Assembly: GCA_019321725.1 (NCBI GenBank)
Contig: CM033106.1
Span: forward strand, 22,008,965 to 22,072,964
Source of the DNA: Paulownia fortunei
Lineage: Eukaryota; Streptophyta; Magnoliopsida; Lamiales; Paulowniaceae
Direction of reading: 5' to 3'
DNA length: 64,000 nucleotides
The notes under the pieces were generated by a model that was given only the letters and a program-made list of their open reading frames with translations, was not told the DNA's origin and ran no database searches. Positions 23,041-33,400 of this stretch are shown in pieces; position 1 is the first letter of the stretch; every line of letters begins with the position of its first letter. The translations under genes were made by a program, and so were the position numbers.

Positions 23041-24470
23041 ACAATCCACTTTACCATCCCTCCTAAAGTTTCGAAGCTCATCAACACCTGCTTGATGGGG
23101 TGGTTGGTCAAGACAACCACTGGGTGAGACTGAATGTACAGGCGAAGTTTTTTTGCTTCAACGACTATGGTGAGGGCAAGCTTTTCTATGACTGGGTATC
23201 TCTGCTCTGCCTCTTATAGAATACAACTGACGTAATAGATCAGGTGGTGTTCTCTCCCTTCCTAGCAGACTAACATCGGATTGACCACCTCATTCTTCAC
23301 CGCCAAGTAAAGAAACAAAGCCTCCTCCACTCCCGGGTTCATGAGCAAGGGTGGAGAGACTAAGTACTTTTTCAAGTCTTCAAATGCCTGCTGGCTCGAG
23401 TCAGTCCATTCAAAACTCTTCTCTTCTCTGAGGACCTTAAAGAAAAGAAACCCCTTATCTGCGGACCTTGATATAAAATGCTTCATGGCCACCAATTGTC
23501 CGGTCAACTACTGGATGTATTTGATAGTGTGTGGATAGGGCATGTTCATTATACCATCTATTTTCTCGGGGCTAGCTTCTATTCCTCATTGTGAAATATG
23601 TACCCTGAGAAATTCTCTCTAGGTATATCGAATGTGCACTTAGCCGGGTTAAGCTTCATACTATAGGCTCTCAACATGGCAAAGCACTTCTCCAAATAAT
23701 GCACGTGGTCGGGAGTGCGACCACTCTTGACGAGCATACCATCAATGTACATATCTATGTTGCAAAATTAAGTGCTTGAACATTTAGTTAACAAGTCTTT
23801 GGTAGGTTGCACCTGTGTTCTTGAACCCAAAGGGCATCACTTCATAACAAAAGATCCTCTAGTTAGTGACAAAACTGGTTTTCTCCTGATCTTCGGGTGC
23901 GAGGCTGATTTGATTGTACCCTTAGTACAAGTCAAGGAAGCTTAGCACTTCGCAACCTAAAGTAGAATCCACCAACAAGTCCATACAAGGTAATGGGAAT
24001 GGGTCCTTTGAGAAAGCCTTATTGAGATTTGTAAAATTAATACATAAACCCCACTTACCCCTAGACTTGGGCACCAGCATCATGTTGGCCAGCCATTCCG
24101 AATAATAGACTGGGTGGATATACTTCACTGCCAACAGCTTGTCGACTTCTTTCTTGATATGTTGTGACCTCTCAAGGCCAAATGTTCCTTTATTTCACTG
24201 GCTTGTTATTGGGTCAACATTGATCTAGTGAATCACCAACTCAGGGGGATGCCACACAGGTCTTCCATTCTCTATGCAAAAACGTCTGCATTCTACCTAA
24301 GGAAAGTTATCGAATTTTCCTTAATGGTTGGTTCTTGTCCAATCTCTATCTTTGTCATCTTAGATGGGTCTCCGGGGACTATTTTGATAACCTTAAGTTC
24401 TTTAATGGCCTCTAATCTAGTTTGGTCAAGTTTTCTCTTTTCAACTCGGGCTCTCTCTCCCCCTTGAACT
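23041..24470 (-). pseudogene. reverse transcriptase and first RNase H, Tat-type element
   Basis: The piece 23922-24134 contains WLANMMLVPKSRGKWGLCIN and FTNLNKAFSKDPFPLP, then FLDLY, where the usual motif is F-x-D-x-Y-S. The connection and first RNase H lie at 23262-23507 (FEWTDSSQQAFEDLKKYLVS). The catalytic box between them is frameshifted. Confidence 0.85.
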
Positions 24471-24589
24471 CCTCTTCGACTGTGGCGACCAATTTTTGGT
24501 TGCCCTTGTTAAAGGCTGCACCGCTACCTTCCCGGCTCTTCAAGATGTTTTGAATTTTATGTAGAGTATTTGTGTAACACTCTATAGTC

Positions 24590-25750
24590 ATTATTTTATC
24601 ACCGATAGCTTTTTCTTAGATCTAACCACGGGTCGGGTTGGAATTAGACCTGGCCCATAACCGTTGACCACGGGGTATGGGCCCAACCCACAAACCGTCG
24701 GCCAGCCCGACGGTTCCACATTTTTATTTTTTTTTTAATAAACCAAAATAGTTTTGTTAATATACCCAAAAAACAGAGTAAAAGTGGTCACTGCAAGTTT
24801 GAACCTGCAACCTTCATGTTATTAGCAGGAGACTCTAACTAACTGAATTAATGGGTCATATGTCTGTAACTTTGAATAAGTCATAAAGAGTACTTTGTAA
24901 CTTATTACTACTCTCTTTGTCTTGTAAATAGTGTTATGATTTCCACCCCCACCCCCTCTCAAATTGCTTGTCTTGTTTCTGAAAATCAATATAATTGGTG
25001 TTGTGCCCCTCTTTAAATATAATTAATTATTTTGAGATATGGCAAGTTATAAATCAAGTTCTATATTTAACCATTTTACATTTCATCTTAATAATAAGTA
25101 AAGTTTTAAAACTTATCTAATGATGCTACTTTACAATTATTTTAATAATAAATAAATTTGTAATATTTTAAAAATATTTAATGTTGCTATTTTACAATTA
25201 TTTAGTGTTTATTCCCCAACTTCTCATTTAGTATTATTAAATTATTATAATATTGCATCGGTTTTACATGATAACATTAACTTCGAAGACCAAATTTTAG
25301 TAAATTGTGATTTATCAATGCAATTTAAATGGAAAAAATATTTTTTAGAAATTCTAAAAATTAATTTAGTCACTGTTTTTTTTACCCTGGGCTTAAATTT
25401 AGCTATTTTTTTTCAAATTTAAGTTAAATTTTTTTCATTAAGTTTAAAAATTAACAATATTTTTTACAAATTCAAGTTCAAAACTTTCAAAATTTAAAAA
25501 AAAAAAAGCAAGGGTCAGAACCGAACCCAGAACCGGTAGTTAACCAAAATCGGCTTGGCAGTTCCAAAACCCGAACCGTAACCGGCAAGGTTGGTTACAG
25601 TTGAGGGTCAGGAAATCCCAAACTGTGGAATCGATGATTTCTGAATCGTGGTTGGGTCTACTTCTCCTACTCCTTTGGGGCTTGAAAATTTCAACTTTAT
25701 GTGGTAAGTTGAGGCCACAGATCGAAATAAGTTCATGCTCGGCCTCTCTG
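24590..25750. repeat. repeat inserted between protease and RT of the Tat-type element
   Basis: GC-rich ends surround an AT-rich core (about 24720-25520). The left end carries cccataaccgttgacc and gggtatgggcccaaccc; the right end carries gaacccagaaccggtag and cccgaaccgtaaccgg. It separates the protease (ending near 25755) from the protease-RT linker (starting near 24585), and about 200 bases of expected linker are absent. It resembles the repeats at 245-735 and 48107-48982 in composition but not in exact sequence. Its ends are approximate. Confidence 0.5.
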
Positions 25751-25754
25751 AGAT

Positions 25755-26000
25755 CATGTTGTAAGTGGAGGGGGGACTTTACTATTAGAAACTTCACCAC
25801 TCTCATAGCTCTCTTCAGGTAGAAGCCCAAGGATATTGGGAGAGTGACTTCTCCCACTACCTCCACCACCTATTAGCAGGGTGTTGATTGATGTAAGCTG
25901 GGTGTTGTTTATGCCAAACTGCACAAATACATCATGGAATATGATGTCTGCGGAGCTCTTGCTGTCCACCAAGATCTTTTTCACCTGAAAGTTTGTCACC
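25755..26000 (-). pseudogene. protease remnant, Tat-type element
   Basis: The piece 25754-25999 reads KKILVDSKSSADIIFHDVF, a degenerate form of the aspartic protease site (D-S-G-S/T-A-D in intact elements; the Gly is replaced by Lys here). In the next frame GEVTLPISLGFY continues the protease fold. The missing Gly would abolish activity. Confidence 0.8.
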
Positions 26001-26289
26001 GTATTTGAGATTACTAGGGCATCATTATGAACCTCCCTCGGTCTATCAAGGTCTAAATTATTGAATGAGAGCTTTTCCCTCAGACCTTATTGGTGGAATA
26101 TTTGCTCCATGGGGCGACTAGGGATGGAGTGCGCCCCACGGGCAGCCCGCATAAGTACCTTTCTAGCGCTCTGAGAGTCTCCACTCCCAGGTCCTCCTAA
26201 GATGATTGTGATAACTTTCGTAGTAAGTAGGTTCATCGTCGAATCCTTTTTTTTTTACTTCATCCCCCCTTGCTCCTTCATGGTGTTGA

Positions 26290-26860
26290 AAGTTTTAAAG
26301 GGGTTCGATCATTTTCATTCTCTACAATCGCCAGCTTTTCAATTTTATTCTTCAAATGATGGCACTCCTCCGAGGTGTGCCCCTTGTCTCGGTGGTAGCA
26401 GCAATACTTGTCTGATTTCATCCATTTAGGATTCTTATATATTACTCAGCTCGGGCCAACAATTTCTCTAATGTGAGGGGAGGTCTGCCTGCAATGGATT
26501 CCTTAAACCTTTCGTGATGAAGATTCTGCTGCATGATGCTAGCGAGTAGCTCGTGATTCTCGTGAGGGACAACATGAATAACTTCCACAAAGCGTTGAAC
26601 GTACTCCTAAAGTGGCTCGCCATCCTTCTGCACAATGGCAAATAGGTAACAGACGTCTTGGGATACTTGGGATTAATAGATAACTAGTGCAAGAACCTCT
26701 GGGTTAGCCGCTCCAAATTGATAATGCTTTTGACGGGTAACTGTTTGAACCATGTCTACGCCCGCTTAGATAAGGTGGTGTGAAATATTTTGCAATAAGC
26801 GGCATCCCCCAAATCGTACAAATTCGCATTTGTGTAAAACTTGTGAAGGTGCTCTTGCGG
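26290..26860 (-). pseudogene. gag remnant, Tat-type element
   Basis: Broken frames read CKIFHTTLSKRA and WFKQLPVKSIINLERLTQRF, typical of Tat gag. Near 26370-26430 there is a zinc-knuckle-like segment, YCCYHRDKGHTSEECHHLK. Stops occur within the domain. The segment between this gag and the protease (26000-26290) is a poorly conserved linker. Confidence 0.75.
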
Positions 26861-26861
26861 G

Positions 26862-26879
26862 TCTCCACACACGGTGCCA
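26862..26879 (-). other. primer-site region of Tat-type element
   Basis: The minus strand reads TGGCACCGTGTGTGGAGA at the LTR-internal junction. It differs slightly from the TGGCGCCGTCTGTGGGGA form common in plant Tat-type elements. Confidence 0.65.
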
Positions 26880-26882
26880 AAA

Positions 26883-27350
26883 TTATGTGGTATCACTCTA
26901 ATCGATAGTACTTCTGAATAACTGATGTACTACGTGGGACATTGCTTGCATCACAAACAAGCGTATAGGGTGTCAAGGGTTTGTCCGGCGAAAACCTTGC
27001 GACGCTTAAGTTAAATCCAAAATAGAGAAAATCCAAAAAACCCGAGAGCAGTTAAATATTTAATAAATTGTGTACCATTTAATAATGTGGGTTGTAAGTA
27101 TTTATAGTGTTGATATGTGGGTTTTTATGGACTTGGACCGTAAGATTTTATTAATTTTGGATGGACTTAATTAATATATCAAGGTCTATTTATCCAAATA
27201 AATTGTTCGCCTCTTGAATTTAGCCTGTAGATTACCTTCGTATTCGATATGTACTCTGAGTAGGCCTCTCAAATTTAGCCTATTGGAACTAAGCGGACTA
27301 CTTATAAGGCTACCAAACGTGCCCTTTCTATGTAACTTGTGACTTTTATT
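26883..27350 (-). promoter_or_regulatory. LTR of Tat-type element with TATA box
   Basis: Minus-strand sequence between the primer site and about 27350. A TATA box, CTATAAATA, lies at 27099-27107. Downstream, CTTAAGCGTCGCAAGG and GCCGGACAAACCC match the typical transcribed part of Tat LTRs. The outer boundary is uncertain. Confidence 0.6.
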
Positions 27351-27890
27351 AGTCCAAACAACTATTCAGTCTTCATATTCACCGCCTGCTGGAAAAATAA
27401 AGTAAGACAACCAAAGTAGAGAAACATAAGCCAAAAAAGACCAAGGGACACGTGTACGGCTGCAACAAGTACAAAAGAAGACCAAGAAAAACCAAAAAGA
27501 AAAAATGTTAAATTCAGAAAACGTGTTTGTGTCCTACTACAGTTGCCCTTTGTATCTTCCATGCAACAACTATTCATATACCACATGCAGAAAACTGCCG
27601 TTTGAGACGTGGTCAATGTGAACTCCAATTCCCAAATCTTTTTCCAGGTATTTAAGGGAGCATATGCCTGCATGTGATATTTTATCAACAGCTAGACTCA
27701 TGCATTCTCCACCATACACGAATATCAGCAATTTGTCTGCTTTTACATGCACATAACTTATCGACAATTGTATGTTTGTTGTAATTCCTCTAATAATATC
27801 GCCCAACTTTATTAAATAGGTCTCCCTATGTCATTGTAGAGTCTGTAAGATCAAATTTATCAGCCCCAGAAGGAATAAAGAGAAAAAAGT
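27351..27890. other. upstream region of the TPR gene
   Basis: This is presumed promoter and 5' leader of the plus-strand gene that starts at 27891. Two overlapping minus-strand open frames (27362-27688 and 27570-27806) resemble no known protein. No convincing TATA box was found. Confidence 0.4.
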
Positions 27891-29186
27891 ATGATGCTAA
27901 GGAGCTCTTCTACTCCAGTTCTTGGATCTCTTCTTTCATCCTTCTCAGAAAGCCCCAACCACAACCATCATCAGTGTGACCTGCACGGGGCTACACCCAA
28001 ACACCCACCATCTTCTATTCATCAGAATTGCAGCAAATTATCATGTACAAATGGAGGATCTCAGAATGTCACCAAATCTCTATTACATTCTCCCTCGGTT
28101 GCTGAATTCAAAGGTACAACAAGTACCCAGAACGGATTTCGAAGAGTTCAATCTGAAGGGAACTTGCAAGAATTGGCTAATGCTTCATATAATGTTGATG
28201 AGTTCTGTTTCTCCAACCAATATTTCAAGAAATTTGCCCGCAAGCCTAACTGCTGCACTTTGGAGGCAATCCCATCTTTCTCACTTCATAATTTAGGAAC
28301 ACCTTTCGAAGATGATGGTAGTGATGAAGAAAAAGAATTACAAGTGGAACTAAATGCCAATCCATTCAGTGTGCAAAACTTGGTTTCTGAAGAGGTAAGA
28401 AGGAATGTGAATGCTTATGGTAGTATGAGATTTGAAGGTGAGGGAAAGATGTATCTCGCGACAGGGGCAGGGGTCCCGGGAATTGGTTTTGTTGATGGTA
28501 GCGGATGTGGTGGTGGCGGAGGAAGTTCTAGGCCAGTTGACTTCAACAGGGATGGTGGCGACAGCCGCGGCCTCAGCATGGAAGAGTATTACAAGAACAT
28601 GTTGGAGGAAAATCCAGGCAATCCATTGTTTCTGAGAAACTATGCTCAGTTCCTGTATCAAGTAAGTCCCCAACCCCAACTTGCAAATTATTTCTATGAT
28701 GATTCTGTTCCACTCACAAAATTTCTTTGGATGCTTGATTCATTTTTTATTGACAGAAAAAGGGACACCTTGAGGGAGCCGAAGAATATTATTCCCGGGC
28801 AATTCTAGCAGATCCTGAAGATGGTGAAATTCTGTGTCAATATGCTAAACTAATTTGGGAGCTCCACCATGATAAAGAAAGAGCTGCAGCCTATTTTGAA
28901 AGAGCAGTTCAAGCATCATTAGAAGACAGGTCTGAGAAAGCAGCAGTCTTAAATCTCCACACACACTCTTAAATGTAATAATAGCATAACTCTTTGCTCT
29001 AAAATTTCCTTCACATCTAGACTCATTCTCAACTGTGTTTTTACCAGCCACATACATGCAGCCTATGCTAGTTTCCTCTGGGACATAGAAGATGATGAGG
29101 TGGAGCACGAAGAAAATGCCGCAGATACTTCCCAACTAAGGCCGCCACTCTTCCACCATGGAGTCACGGCTTCTGCAAGTGCTTAG
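27891..29186 (+). CDS. TPR-repeat protein, plant-specific family (3 exons)
   Basis: Exons are 27891-28661, 28757-28929 and 29048-29186, giving 360 aa. Introns begin gtaagt and gtctga and end ag, and phases match (0, then 2). The N-terminus MLRSSSTPVLGSLLSSF is characteristic of a small plant TPR-like family (Arabidopsis At1g80130-type). The middle is low complexity with a Gly run (CGGGGGSSRP). From about residue 227 the protein reads EYYKNMLEENPGNPLFLRNY, then GAEEYYSRAILADPEDGEIL and ERAAAYFERAVQASLED, three helix-pair TPR units that form a protein-binding surface. It ends with an acidic tail after SFLWDIEDDE. Homologues of this length are usual. The partner and pathway are unknown. The second donor, gtctga, is weak but is required by phase and homology. 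Confidence 0.9.
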
Positions 29187-29822
29187 TGTAATTTTGTAGG
29201 AAAACAAGATTTATCGAGTATACATAGGAAAGGGGAGGAGTGGAAGAATGGTGGTGCCATGCAATTTTCTGCTCAAGTATTTACTTGGAGAGAGCATCTT
29301 TATGTGCGTTCCCTTGTGAGAAGGTTCGCATATGCATCAATAGCACAGCTTGTCGGCTAGGAATTGAATATTGAGAGATGGGATTTTATCAAGAATACAT
29401 ACAGGTTCGAATGAAAGAATAGCTAGTTTGAATGGAAGATGGCTAAACATTAAGAAGGATATTGACTAACAATGTTTATCCTATCGAGAGACACAAGCAC
29501 TTAGACGACCACCAAAGCAGTAATACATACGCTAGAATGCATGCATCCATTTCTGTTCATTACAGCTAGTATGGCCAATTATCTGATCCGATCTGGACTG
29601 AAATCACAATAGAGGGGCTGAAGAGAATATTAGTTTCCAAGACATAACCGAGGAAGAAAGCATAACAGATAAAACGAGAAAAACTGAACCAAAAACCACC
29701 CAAAAGTTTACATTTGGAAAGAAACCCAAAAAAAAAAAAAAAATGAAGCATTTGCTTCTGCTAGAAAAACTGTAAGTTATGGCAGCATGAGTAGGCCCAC
29801 TCTAGTTATTTGATGACATTTA
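29187..29822. other. intergenic space between convergent genes
   Basis: The TPR gene (+) and the G3BP-like gene (-) converge here, so the stretch must contain both 3' UTRs. A run of about fifteen A lies near 29729-29743. No further gene is supported. Confidence 0.6.
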
Positions 29823-30437
29823 TTAAATCGTGCCGCGGAAACCATTGGTTCCAACTCTTTTGCTGTCACTGCCATTTTGCTCACTTCCCCTTCCAGAAGT
29901 CCTTCCACCACGCCCTCCTCTGCCTCTTCCCCCACTTCCTGATCAAGACAATTTGAAGGCAGCAATAGGTTAAGAAAGGACAATAAGCATTTCCAGAGTT
30001 CATCCACTTGAAAGACCAAAAAGAATCTGAAAGTTTAAATTCCAGCCTGCCCTTAAGTCCTCAAAAACAATGACAATTATAATATCTTTGTCGTTTTCTA
30101 AAGCCTCACAGAAAGGGGGAAAAGAAAACCTTTAACATTCTAAAATCTTGGAAGCCCAAAAATTCCTTCAAATTTGAGAGGGAAAAAAAAACCCTTATAT
30201 TTGAAATTTATGGAAAGATAGCCTGACGGAATTCAATGCAAAAAAATGAACAGCTGGGACATGAAACATCTTGACAGAAGTACAGCAAAAGCAAAAAATT
30301 GGCAGGTCCAACTTATGCAATAAAAAGTAAAAGTAGGTTGAAACACATACTTCCACCACGAGAAGCACCACTGTTAGGTCTTCTCTCCTCAATGTACACT
30401 TTCCTTCCAGCCAATTGAATTGGAGAAGCCTACAGAA

Positions 30438-30469
<32 letters not shown>

Positions 30470-33400
30470 CAAAAACCAGATACAGACAGTTTAGTGGGCA
30501 CAATCACCGAGGGTAATCTCAACATAGATCAATATGTCCCAAGACCACACACACATGATATTATTCCGAGTTTCACACATTCTAACAACACTAGCTGAAA
30601 GCCTATCCAAAATAGGTTTTGCCAAAAGATTTAACAAAAGCGTACAAACAAAACTCTAATTAACTACAGGCACAGCATGATAAGTTCCTATATGCCTTTG
30701 ATATTTTTGTGAGGTGCAGGATGGAGACACCAAACAAACTCATCCAAATGATGGAGATTATATTAATAGTCAAAAACAGACTTGCTAGGCAGGGGGACAG
30801 CTGTTAAAAATGCTCTGAAACAGCTCCCACGTGGATCAATAGAAATTCACTAAAATTTTTGAGAAACCAATAATTGGCATTTCTTTCCCCAAATTGGAAA
30901 AAACTCAAACCTTGATTGCATTCCCAACACTCTGAACATCTTCAAACTCAACAAAGGCATAGCAGACACCAGTATCCTGTTCGCCATAAGCAGATTCAGA
31001 GATTTCACAAACATATAAAAGTTAAATACTAGATAAAGATAATTAGGAAGGAAATGGACCATGCGATTCCTCAAGAAAACTCCATCATGCTTGATTTTCC
31101 CAAAATTCTTAAACTCTTCCAGAATATCAAGACTTGTCAACGTAGAAGGCAAGTTCCTCACATAGACAGATTTTGATTCTCCTGAGAAAATAAATGATAG
31201 AATCAAATGGATGGAACCAAAGATTAACTGAAAAAAAGTACTTTTTCATTCATAACAAAAAATCTACAATCAATATAAATCACAATGCATCAGTGCGTCT
31301 TTTCGAAGAGAACAAAATCACAAATGGAAAACAAATATTAAGACCCAAAGCAGAGATGCCCATTAAATATAAACTTAGAAACTGTCACCTTATCAATCAA
31401 AAAAAAAAAAAAAATCCTCAAAGCAAACACATGTAAACAGATTTGCAGTTGAAATGACATGCAGAACAGAAATCTTAAGTTATGATTGGAGTTGTTTCCA
31501 AACTCACGTTTTCTTCCTGGGGGAAGGTAAACCTGTTTGGCCCCTTTTTTGGGGAATAATTCTTTTATTCCACCAAAAAATTTCGTCCGTTGGGTCTAGG
31601 GTTTCCCCATAACATTTTTCCCCTCTTCCCACCCCATTTGTGTGTACAGCTAACGGAAGCTGGAAATGTGGTCGTAATCAATCCAGAAGTGAGGTCCCAT
31701 CGGAAGTGAGCTAGGGAATAGGGAGCCAAAAGTGAAATGCAGTGGAGGTGGCTGTGGGGTTGGGGTATGGGGCTGGGTCGGAGGGTGGTCATGGTGGTAA
31801 TGATGGCGGGAGAATCTGACTGGGCTGAACGCAGCGAAAGCAGGAGTGGGGGGTGGGGGGGGGGAGGGGTCCAGGGTCAAGTGAGGGACACAATGTGATG
31901 GCTGAAAGCGGCTGAGCCACCGATTTGGGGCAATTCTTCATCTTGGTTAAGCAGAGTGGAAACACAGCCCATTAGTGTGTGTACTGTGTGGGAATGTGGG
32001 AATGTGGGAAAGAGACAAAGGATGATTAGTCTTTTAGATATGGAGTTAGATTCAGAGGACTTCTGAATAGGGAAGAAAAAATTTAATGGAAGTTTGTTAA
32101 TTCAATTTCAAACCTAGAGGAAGTAAATGCATTATATGAATAATTATTACCACAAAAATTATTAAAATTTGATCACTATGTTAATATCCATACTTTCTTA
32201 TCAATCATTAACGTAATTAAGTAATCTTATACCTTAACATATTGATCTTATACAACTAACAACCAAATAACAACTTTGATAATACATTCACTCTTGGAAA
32301 TATCTCCCAAAATTTAAAGCTAAACGCATTCTAAGGAATTTCCTGAAATGAAAATGATTGAGCGAAAGGTCTTTTCATTCTCAATACACCAAATCATTGT
32401 TTCCCAACAAATCCTCCAAACATATTTCCATTCTTAACATATTCCCCCATCTCACGACCAAAAATGCATTTTCCCAAATTTTCTCCCAAAACATTGGAAA
32501 GAACACCAAACAAAGCCTTAGGCTTTTGGAAATACTTTGATTAGCATAATATTATAGTCAAACATCTCAGAAGCAAATGCATTTTCCCAAAGAGAAAAAT
32601 TGACAGCCTTTACCTTCCTGTAACGATAAGGCTTCTTCCACGGCGTCCACACCAGAATTTGGTAGACTTGGGGTTGACTGCTGCAGCAAAGGCTGTAACA
32701 CATGGTTCCAATCTGCAGCAGGTGGTCTCTCAGTGAAAGCTGGTTGAGAACTTATTGATGGTGGAGATTTTCCTTTAGCCCGCAACTTTAAATTCAAAAA
32801 GGAATGAAACCCACAACCAGGAGATAAAGGAGAGATAACCAGTCAGAAAATATGAACACATAAAACAGTTTATCATGACAATTATCATGAAAGATGAAAG
32901 GTGAAAATAGGTTAAATTTCAACAGAACTCCCTGGAGCTTCTATGTGGCACATGTACTGGAAAGAATAATATCACTATAAAAAAATGTACTGTTCAAATG
33001 TAAAGAAAGCATTAGGAAGGTAAAGGAAATCAACATATGGTAGATTCCTAAGCTTGGAGGAAACACATAAAAAAACACCTTAGTGCCTCATGAGATTCTA
33101 AATGTACAGTCTATTTGAAGTAGTTGCAGTATCAATTTTTCTAGATACATGTATAGGAGATATAGCCATATACAATCAATAATTGGGCCAATATTACTCG
33201 AGTACTTGACAGATGACTAATTTCTTTCTCACTAAAATTCATTTGAGTGTCATGCAGCAATTGCAGCCAAGTCATATTGCATATTTCCAGCTACCTTGCT
33301 ATCAGGTAGGATTTTACTAGTCACATACTTTGGCATTAGATATTAAGAAAATTTCACATGACAAAAATGATTGTCATATTATATTTTTTTGCACTAGCTC

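Larger units (their letters stand above)
21416..27350 (-). mobile_element. Ty3/gypsy Tat-type element, decayed and interrupted
   Basis: On the minus strand the order is LTR (about 26883-27350), primer region TGGCACCGTGTGTGGAGA, gag, protease, inserted repeat (24590-25750), RT, RNase H, a second plant-type RNase H and integrase. A primer region of the TTGGCRCCGTCTGTGGGGA type and the presence of a second archaeal-like RNase H are known features of the Tat lineage. The far LTR is not seen next to the integrase. All coding parts have stops. Confidence 0.8.

Noticed and set aside
1..27350. Possible endogenous plant pararetrovirus (caulimovirid) copies
   Set aside because: The elements carry integrase and LTRs with tRNA primer sites and a polypurine tract. 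No movement-protein or caulimovirid coat motif was seen, so they are LTR retrotransposons.
27362..27806. Two overlapping minus-strand frames upstream of the TPR gene
   Set aside because: No recognisable domain, no splice context, and the position fits a promoter and leader.
28350..28679. 109-codon antisense frame opposite the TPR gene
   Set aside because: It is a shadow of the plus-strand exon with no conserved features of its own.
32310..32530. Possible MITE in a G3BP-like intron, with the minus-strand start AGGCTTTGTTTGGTG
   Set aside because: The end resembles known MITE ends, but no matching inverted end or target duplication was found, so it is not listed as an element.
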